In this document: piece after piece, positions 58,001 to 64,000 of the stretch | Position numbering within the stretch: position 1 is the first letter of the stretch | Layout of the letters: every line of letters begins with the position of its first letter | Assembly (NCBI GenBank): GCA_964019055.1 | Contig: OZ025224.1 | Coordinates: 3,939,876-4,003,875, forward strand | Source: Anthopleura xanthogrammica | Lineage: Eukaryota; Cnidaria; Anthozoa; Actiniaria; Actiniidae | Direction of reading: 5' to 3' | Length of the DNA stretch: 64,000 nt | Notes under the pieces: model-generated | What the model was told of the DNA's origin: nothing | Database searches by the model: none | The model's input: the letters and a program-made list of their open reading frames with translations, nothing else | Position numbers and translations under genes: made by a program

Positions 58001-59613
58001 ACAAACTATAAACAAATGAATAAATGGACTAAAGCTTACTCTTAGCTTCTAGATCTGATGCAAGGCTAAAAGATGGGAAAAACTTACTATTTGTCGGCCC
58101 TTGTCCTGCTAACACATTGTTTCATTTGCCAAATATGCCTGACTATATCGCGCGCTCGCACCAGTTCCTACTGGATCTGGCGCAGGCTACTTTTGGCGGC
58201 GACAACCGGTAGCAAATAAATTGATTGATTGAGACCCCGGGTCTAGCTTTACTGAACACCCATATTGCTGGTTAGCAATCATTCCCAAGAGATTGAAATA
58301 ACAAAAGACATGGCGGCCATGTTGGATGATATCACAAAAGAGACTAATCTTTTTATAAATTCATCCAACATGGCGGCTATGAAAACCATCAATAAGACAT
58401 ATGAACATATGACATATGATTCTTTTGAAATTTCTTGATTGGAAAGAAAGTGAAAACAATAACCTTTCCCTAATTCGCTTAAATGACTGTAGAACAAAAT
58501 ATTCAAGTCAAGACTGGGGTTTTCTATCCATAAATTCAAGCCTCGCCTTAAATCTATTGTTCTGTGGCCATGGCGTTAAAAGCGGCAAATAAATAAAGCA
58601 TTGCAGAATTTCTTTAAACGGTTCTGTGCCTTATGCAAGGTAAAAACGTACAAACGTAGAAACACGAACAAATTATCCATTTTTCCCAAGAATTTTGGGA
58701 AATCATGGATGGCGTGACCGCGTATGTGAATATATCTTCGCCATGGTCTGTGTATGTGTTGCTATAGATACAAAAGTAAAAGGTCTGCCCACGCTCTTTA
58801 CAGCCGAAGATGCCGAACTATTATAAAAGTAAGAAACGGCTCTGGAACGAGATTGTTAAAAAATTAATGTGGAAATTTATACGCATGCAGTTAATCTTAA
58901 TTCAACTGTTAGGACACAAGGATGTTCGAGGCAGGGAACGTACCTTCAAACTTTTATTGCAGGCTTCCAAACTGTGGGTCAGTTGCTCGACTTTATTCAA
59001 CTCTTCAACTGACGTATAATATTAATTCTGGTTCTTTTTAACTATTTCTAAGTGAGACGCTGACCCAAACAAAACTCCTAAACACTTTAGTTTTTAACCA
59101 TAATAATATCTGATTACAAGTAGGTTACGGAAGTGAGTGCGACAGCTATCTATGACAGCTAGCTATCCCCAGTATCGATATCTACTCAGCGTGTCAACAC
59201 CAAACCTTTCCATTCTAGGAGTGTGATCCAGCGTTCACTTGACTGCGAATATCAATCATTACCGAAACTATCAAAATATCTTAATCGTTTTTGAATATAG
59301 AATAGAATAAACTGATGTCAAATTCAAGGTAATTCCGCAGAAACAAAATGAACGGATAAATCGTATCATTTCAATGCTATATCGGATCAGAGTATCAAAA
59401 TTACCCGCCTTCGTTATTGGAAGTAGGGTGCGAAGTAGGGATGCGCAGTGCAAACTACGGAATTACCTTAAATCTTAAGCCTCATTTGAATGATACATAA
59501 CAACTAAGTACGTGTAGCCAGTTTTCTCATTCAAGTGTGCTTGATAATTAAAAACAAGCTTATCCTTTCTACACACAGTCGCTATTGAATACACAAGCAA
59601 TTTTTTTTATTTG
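58001..59613. other. Gene-free stretch with element fragments
   Basis: At about 58270-58390, ACATGGCGGCCATGTTGGAT is repeated inverted as ATCCAACATGGCGGC, a small foldback shared with 31640-31700. No convincing gene; a 69-aa frame at 58810-59019 has no recognisable domain. Confidence 0.5.
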
Positions 59614-59926
59614 ATGCAAAACGCTGTTTTGAAGACCACGTTCAGACTCATTTTCATAGGCTTACCCTCGTTTATGAGTCTGTTATTCATAGACACTTTT
59701 AAACGTAGTGGGGTTTCATAACATTGGTATTATTCAAATTGCACATTCTTTGCATTACAGTTAACTTTTGCAAATCATTAGCAACATCCAACTGTAATGT
59801 AAAGAATGTGAAAATTTAATAATACCAATCCCACGGACTTTTAATGGTGTCTACGAATAGCTAACTTATAAACGAGGTTAAGCCTTTGCAAATGAGTCTG
59901 TGGTCTTCATAAACAGCGGTTTGCAT
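59614..59926. mobile_element. Foldback MITE, about 150-bp arms
   Basis: ATGCAAAACGCTGTTTTGAA, GACCACGTTCAGACTCATTT and AGGCTTACCCTCGTTTATGA mirror TATAAACGAGGTTAAGCCTT, AAATGAGTCTGTGGTCTTCA and AACAGCGGTTTGCAT. Confidence 0.88.
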
Positions 59927-60116
59927 TGAATGTGAAACAGGTGTATGAATGCGTTTAAGATGCACGTATGCTCAGAAGTTTTACTATCTTAAAGTGAGGA
60001 TAAGTATTTTATCTATATGCTAGCGCTGTGTTGATTTGTGGTAAACGTTCCAGACTTTATACCTTGTTGTATTTCCTTAACCTGTGTATAAAAAAAGTAT
60101 AAATATATCAGATTAT

Positions 60117-60380
60117 AGACCCCTTTCAATTCCCTAAGAATTGGAACCTATTGTTTTGTCCTGCAAATTGAGCTGCATTCCCACGTGCTGCAATTGGTCT
60201 ATTGTCAGTTTAAAATTGTTGATTGTAACCAGCTGAAGGGCACTCAATTTTCTAAACAATCACAGTCCGTTGGGATTTTTTAAGGCCGGCCCCTAAAAAC
60301 CATTCGAGTGGTTCATACGTTGATTCGAATGTGTTTGATACGAGTGATGCACAAACGTCAAAGATTAGTGAATTCAGCCT

Positions 60381-60447
<67 letters not shown>

Positions 60448-60545
60448 GTTGGGTTCACTGTGGTATCGATATGCAGATTCACTTACTTTCTTATAATCAT
60501 AATAATCAGGACGATGAAAATGATGATCATAATGATGAGTACTGC
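60117..60545. repeat. Duplicated segment, copy 2 (partner at 50718-51148)
   Basis: Nearly the same sequence as copy 1 apart from scattered substitutions and a shorter (TC)n at 60383-60446. The left end contains part of the CCCTTGCAGCA MITE family (TTGGAACCTATTGTTTTGTC). Confidence 0.92.
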
Positions 60546-60572
60546 CATGATGACGAAAAGCAGGTATTTCAT
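60483..60572 (-). CDS. Possible short hydrophobic exon (low confidence)
   Basis: Read on the minus strand, an ATG at 60572 opens 29 codons, MKYLLFVIMAVLIIMIIIF followed by IVLIIMIIRK, like a signal anchor or single transmembrane segment. The end overlaps a consensus donor (AAAGTAAGT), so it could be a first coding exon rather than a complete peptide. The same hydrophobic frame is kept in the duplicated copy at 51070-51148 with one Ile-to-Thr and one Arg-to-Lys change, although that copy lacks the ATG end. A second frame on the same strand is His/Tyr-rich. No downstream exon was identified, and repetitive ATC/ATT sequence could produce this by chance. Confidence 0.22.
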   Translation of the reverse strand: MKYLLFVIMAVLIIMIIIFIVLIIMIIRK

Positions 60573-60887
60573 CAGAACTGTGCGGCGTTGTTGTTCTAAA
60601 TATAACAAAAAATAGAAATGTTTTCATGGTCAAATTGTTTGGACGAACGGATGGATGGATGGATGGAGGGATCGATCGATCGATGCACGGATGAATGAAT
60701 GCAATAAAAGAACAGTTATTTGGGTCTACTCAATATTACCAATCAAAAATCTAACCTACTTCTATTTGCTTCTGTTGCTCTTGATGAATTTCTGTGGAAC
60801 AAAATTAAATTTTACTAGATTAAAAGCTCATGCCCCCTCACCTAAAAATTCGAATGTAAAAGTATAATGGAAGGGATTGCATTACCT

Positions 60888-61318
60888 TGATAATATCATG
60901 ATGGGATCCCTTGTTTCCTGAGGGATGTTTAAGGTCTAACATCCCCCTGGATGATTAGTGCTGAGGGATATTTAGACTAAAATTTAGACTAAATATCCCT
61001 TATGAATATAATAATGAGGGATATTCAGTCTAAATATCCTTCATCACTATTCATGAGGCATGGTCCCTCGTATGACGATCACCGGGACCATGGCTGAGTT
61101 GCATTGACCCAACAGATAATTTTGAGCAATGACTCTGCACTAAACACTATTCAACACCCCAGCACTTGCGGGACCAATTGAGCAATCTTTGCGCATGCGT
61201 TGACTAGATCGGGAATTTTTCTTACTATTTGTGGCGTAATCAAGACGGTTTGAAAACACTTCATTAATACCGCTCTAGGTCAACCAAAGTGAATTAGAAT
61301 AAAGTACCACGAATGAAT
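60888..61318 (+). repeat. Direct duplication, copy 1
   Basis: From AATATCATGATGGGATCCCT through CTTTGCGCATGCGTTGACTA to CCAAAGTGAATTAGAATAAA. It has extra AGGGATATT/AATATCCCT dyads compared with copy 2 and ends in (AATG)n. Confidence 0.88.
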
Positions 61319-61489
61319 GAATGAATGAATGCTGGTTCAATTCGCCATTGTCGCATTTAACAAAGGCAAATTCCCTAAAGTATGCCGCATATCAACAGCT
61401 TTGTAAAACTTTGTAATTTATGCATCGTACGAAAGCTAACATATTTCCTAAGAGCAGTTTTATTCCTCGGTAATCATAATATTACAAAC

Positions 61490-61650
61490 TAATAGCATGA
61501 CATTTCGGGTGATTAGTGATTAAATGTCCCCTCAAGCCTCGGGAGGTTTAGTTAAAGTCCCTCTGCCTACGGCGTCGGGACTTCAACAAAACCTCCCTCG
61601 GCTTTCGGGGATATTTAATCAGTAATCACCCTCAAGTCATGCTATTATTA
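61490..61650. repeat. Foldback between the two copies
   Basis: TAGCATGACATTTCGGGTGA, AAGCCTCGGGAGGTTTAGTT mirror AACAAAACCTCCCTCGGCTT and AATCACCCTCAAGTCATGCTA. Confidence 0.8.
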
Positions 61651-61654
61651 TAAT

Positions 61655-62014
61655 AATATCATGATGGGATCCATTGTTTCTAGAGTGATGTTTATGCTCT
61701 ATAACATCCCTCTGGATGAATAGTGATGAGGGATATTTATTTAGTCTAAATATCCTTCATAAATATAATCATGCTCCATCACATAACAATCACCGGCTGG
61801 ATCGCATTGACCCAATAGGAGGCTTTGGAGCAATGACTCTGTACAAAACACTAGTCAACACCACAACACTTGTGGGACCCATTAATTAATCTTTGCGCAT
61901 GCGTTGACTATATCGAGAATTTTTCTTACGATTTGTAACGTATGACGGTTTGAAAAAGACTGTCATTAATAAGGCTTTAGGCCAACCAAAGTGAATTAGA
62001 ATACAGCACCACGA
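61655..62014 (+). repeat. Direct duplication, copy 2
   Basis: AATATCATGATGGGATCCAT, CTTTGCGCATGCGTTGACTA and CCAAAGTGAATTAGAATACA parallel copy 1 about 770 bp away. It ends at an (ATTT)n tract. Confidence 0.88.
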
Positions 62015-62015
62015 A

Positions 62016-62500
62016 TTTATTTATTTATTTATTTATAATGATATTTTAACAGGATGCTCCTTCACTTTAGTGATTTTCGAGAAGGTCCTGTAAAACTAAT
62101 TTTTATGCATCATATAATGGAGTTGAAAAGTAGAAGGCAAATTATTGATACAAAATGAGAAAAATTACAATTATGCAAAAATGTAAAAAATTAAAATAGC
62201 ATACTTAAATAGTTCATTCAGAAAAGATAGACTTAAATTGAGAAATTTTTGAAGATTGTTTAACAACGTCACTTAGATTGTTCCATTCTTTAATGGCATG
62301 ATAGGACAGGCTTTGCTTCCATGCCTTGTGTTGTATAAAAACAATAAACAATACGGCTTATAGCGAACTTTAGTCGACCCACTATTTTATAGTATCGCGA
62401 TTCTCCTATAAGTTTGATTGGGAGAGAGCCGCCAATATAAACCCGTATTGTCAGCTCAAAATCGCAATAAGTTATAAATATCAAATTGTACGATTTCTTT
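62016..62500 (-). pseudogene. Non-LTR retrotransposon 3'-end relic
   Basis: On the minus strand YNTRHGSKACPIMP (about 62335-62295) and, after a frame change, KEWNNLSDVVKQSSKISQFK then SIFSE match the usual last 40-50 residues of non-LTR reverse transcriptase ORFs (YNTR..., WN.L...V.....FK). Downstream lies an AT-rich 3' region and an (AAAT)n tail at 62016-62034. Only the extreme 3' end is left, and it is frameshifted. Confidence 0.6.
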
Positions 62501-62708
62501 CCATTTTTTTCTCATTACTCCAAAGTAATATTAATGTACCAACAGCTTTAGATAAAATTAGGAACTCGAAACAGGTAAATTGACTCCTTTTCCAAGACGT
62601 TACTAAATTTCTTTTGTTTTTGCAAAATTTCTGTGCTTCAAAACTTCAACTTCGATTCAAACACGGATCCGGACACTCATTATCGATTATTTGACAAGTT
62701 CGTGAGAA

Positions 62709-62733
62709 GGGGGGGGGGGGGGGGGGGGGGGGG
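62709..62733. repeat. Poly-G run, 25 bases
   Basis: An uninterrupted run of about 25 G, preceded by GAGAA and followed by AGGTATT. It could form a G-quadruplex, and its length in the assembly may be unreliable. Confidence 0.95.
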
Positions 62734-62833
62734 AGGTATTTACCGGTGCCCGCAACCTAAGTCAATACATTGAGGTCACTCTTTTTGACCATTGTGTAAT
62801 CTTGTTATTTATACATATGAGTGTAATGACACA

Positions 62834-63002
62834 AATAGCCCACTTTCGATATTTTGGTTGAGTGATCACGCACAAAGTAATTCAAGACGTAGCTCCGGGG
62901 AAACAATGGAATAATCCTAATATATTCTTTTGTTTCCCCAGAGCCTCGTCTTAAATTGCTTTGTGCGTGATCACTCAACCAGAATATCGAAAGTGGGCTA
63001 TT
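62834..63002. mobile_element. Foldback MITE (AATAGCCCACTTTCGATATT ends)
   Basis: AATAGCCCACTTTCGATATT, TGGTTGAGTGATCACGCACA mirror TTTGTGCGTGATCACTCAAC and AATATCGAAAGTGGGCTATT. It ends about 28 bp beyond the donor of the Calx-beta exon. Confidence 0.9.
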
Positions 63003-63029
63003 CGAAAGTATATTATTTGTTCCACTTAC

Positions 63030-63778
63030 CATTATCAATTCTATCTTTAATGCGAATCACAGCCAGTCTTTTATTGCCAATGATAGTGGTGCTCGTATCA
63101 AGGGCTTCGATGCCAATGAAAAAGGTTTCAGTGCTTTCAAAGATACCATCGTTCTTGATCGTCACATTAAAAATTAATTCAGATACGTCTTTTGGGAAAG
63201 TTATGACTGTACCATGGCGATCTTCATAATCTACATTCTTTATTGCCGTGTTGTAATTTTCATTCATGGTCATTCTGACAAAAATGAAGACAAGCAACTT
63301 GAGAGGGTTATTTTTACTTGTTTGGGAAAAGCTGATAGAAAATATTTCTATGCTTGCAGGAGCGGATCCAGGACAAGTAGGCAAGCAGGCAAGCAAACAA
63401 GAAGACCTTTACCTTTACCTTTTACAAGCAGGCAAGCAGGCAAGCAGGCAAGCAGGCAAGCAGGCAAGCAGGCAAGCAGGCAAGCAGGCAAGCAGGCAAG
63501 CAGGCAAGCAGGCAAGCAGGCAAGCAGGCAAGCAGGCAAGCAGGCAAGCAGGCAAGCAGGCAAGCAGAATATGTTACTATTAATTTATCAGTCATCAATT
63601 TCCAAGTAATTTAAGTAACCATGTTTTAAGGAGGCCAATCCAAGTTTAACTTAAAACTCAATGAATACTCACCTAACAGATATTGGAATAGCTGATTTAC
63701 CAGTTTTGATTACCGGGACAGAAATGAACCCATTCTCTTCTTCCACTGACATGTTGTAATAACGAAACTCGATGGTAA
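63030..63778 (-). CDS. Calx-beta domain protein, two internal exons (partial)
   Basis: Exons in transcript order are 63778-63673 (106 nt) and 63274-63030 (245 nt), with clean acceptors (TTCTTACAG, TTTTTGTCAG) and donors (GTGAGT, GTAAGT). Phases agree: the AG left by the first exon is completed by A of the second. Together they encode one Calx-beta domain: FRYYNMSVEEENGFISVPVI at the start, VDYEDRHGTVITFPKDVSEL in the middle, the family-type D(Y)..., TF...V..., then NDGIFESTETFFIGIEALDT, ending RLAVIRIKDRI. Calx-beta domains bind calcium in Na/Ca exchangers and in extracellular adhesion and matrix proteins; this fragment cannot tell which. Upstream exons lie beyond the right edge. Downstream exons on the left were not found, and the neighbouring intron begins with a MITE. 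The intron between the two exons holds the CAGGCAAG array. Confidence 0.85.
63426..63567. repeat. (CAGGCAAG)n 8-bp minisatellite
   Basis: About 18 near-perfect units inside the intron between the two Calx-beta exons. Gln-Ala-Gly-Lys frames are artefacts. Confidence 0.97.
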
Positions 63779-63799
63779 CTGTAAGAAGGAAACAGCCAA

Positions 63800-63905
63800 T
63801 ATATAAGTGCTGTTGAAATGTCGCTACGCTCACTCGTGAAATCTTTTTTTCCACTCGAAGATAAACTTCATATGTTCGCGCCACCGTGTAATATCCTCTA
63901 TTTAT
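63800..63905. mobile_element. MITE copy of the 25074 family
   Basis: Reverse complement begins AATAGAGGATATTACACGGT and contains AAGTTTATCTTCGAGTG and TTTCACGAGTGAGCG, as at 25074-25203. Confidence 0.7.
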
Positions 63906-64000
63906 ATAACGGTTATTTCTTAATCTTATTTTCTCACTCAATAATGAATACTAGTAAATGTGCACAAAATATCAAAAAGCACTCTCATAAAAAAATCTAG

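Noticed and set aside
57816..58019. 67-aa frame ending in a Ser-Ser-Gly repeat
   Set aside because: The repeat is a 9-bp tandem array, and the upstream part shows no signal or domain that I can support.

Overview
The window is eukaryotic, AT-rich and very dense in repeats. Its genes are split by spliceosomal introns with canonical GT/AG sites, and it contains tRNA-derived SINEs, decayed non-LTR retrotransposons, dozens of foldback (MITE-like) elements and very long microsatellites. The gene types are a plant-type SABATH methyltransferase, an RBR ubiquitin ligase, a ShK-type secreted peptide, an apolipoprotein-L-like protein and a Calx-beta protein. Together with the SINE style they suggest an anthozoan cnidarian, probably a stony coral or sea anemone. 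The organism call is inference.

Layout. 0.3-3.4 kb (+): complete five-exon SABATH-family methyltransferase, about 371 aa. 4.5-7.7 kb (-): complete four-exon gene for an unrecognised secreted protein, about 211 aa, with 12 cysteines after the signal peptide. 7.7-13.2 kb: 57-bp repeat arrays, a non-LTR reverse transcriptase relic, a hexanucleotide array and a zero-spacer 262-bp palindrome. 13.2-17.1 kb (+): complete two-exon RBR-type E3 ubiquitin ligase, about 948 aa. 17.1-35.2 kb: no convincing gene; it holds MITEs, a SINE with recognisable tRNA boxes, a (GAAA)n array of about 490 bp and a (CACT)n array. 35.2-37.6 kb (+): three-exon secreted peptide precursor with a ShK-like six-cysteine domain. 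40.9-41.1 kb (-): 59-aa secreted peptide. 41-54 kb: repeats, including a 57-bp array with higher-order structure, a second reverse transcriptase relic and a (ATGGG/ATGGC)n array of about 650 bp. 54.2-55.1 kb (+): apolipoprotein-L-like gene split by one frameshift. 55-63 kb: local duplications and MITEs. 63.0-63.8 kb (-): two exons of a Calx-beta gene that continues beyond the window.

The genes show no sign of being co-regulated or forming one pathway. Several encode secreted, extracellular or membrane-active proteins (12-Cys protein, ShK peptide, 59-aa peptide, ApoL-like, Calx-beta). The structurally most interesting result is that the dispersed 57-bp tandem repeat matches the 3' tail of a tRNA-derived SINE seen in the same window, which suggests a retroposon tail that amplified into a satellite. 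All gene models were built by eye from reading frames and splice sites; none has transcript support here.
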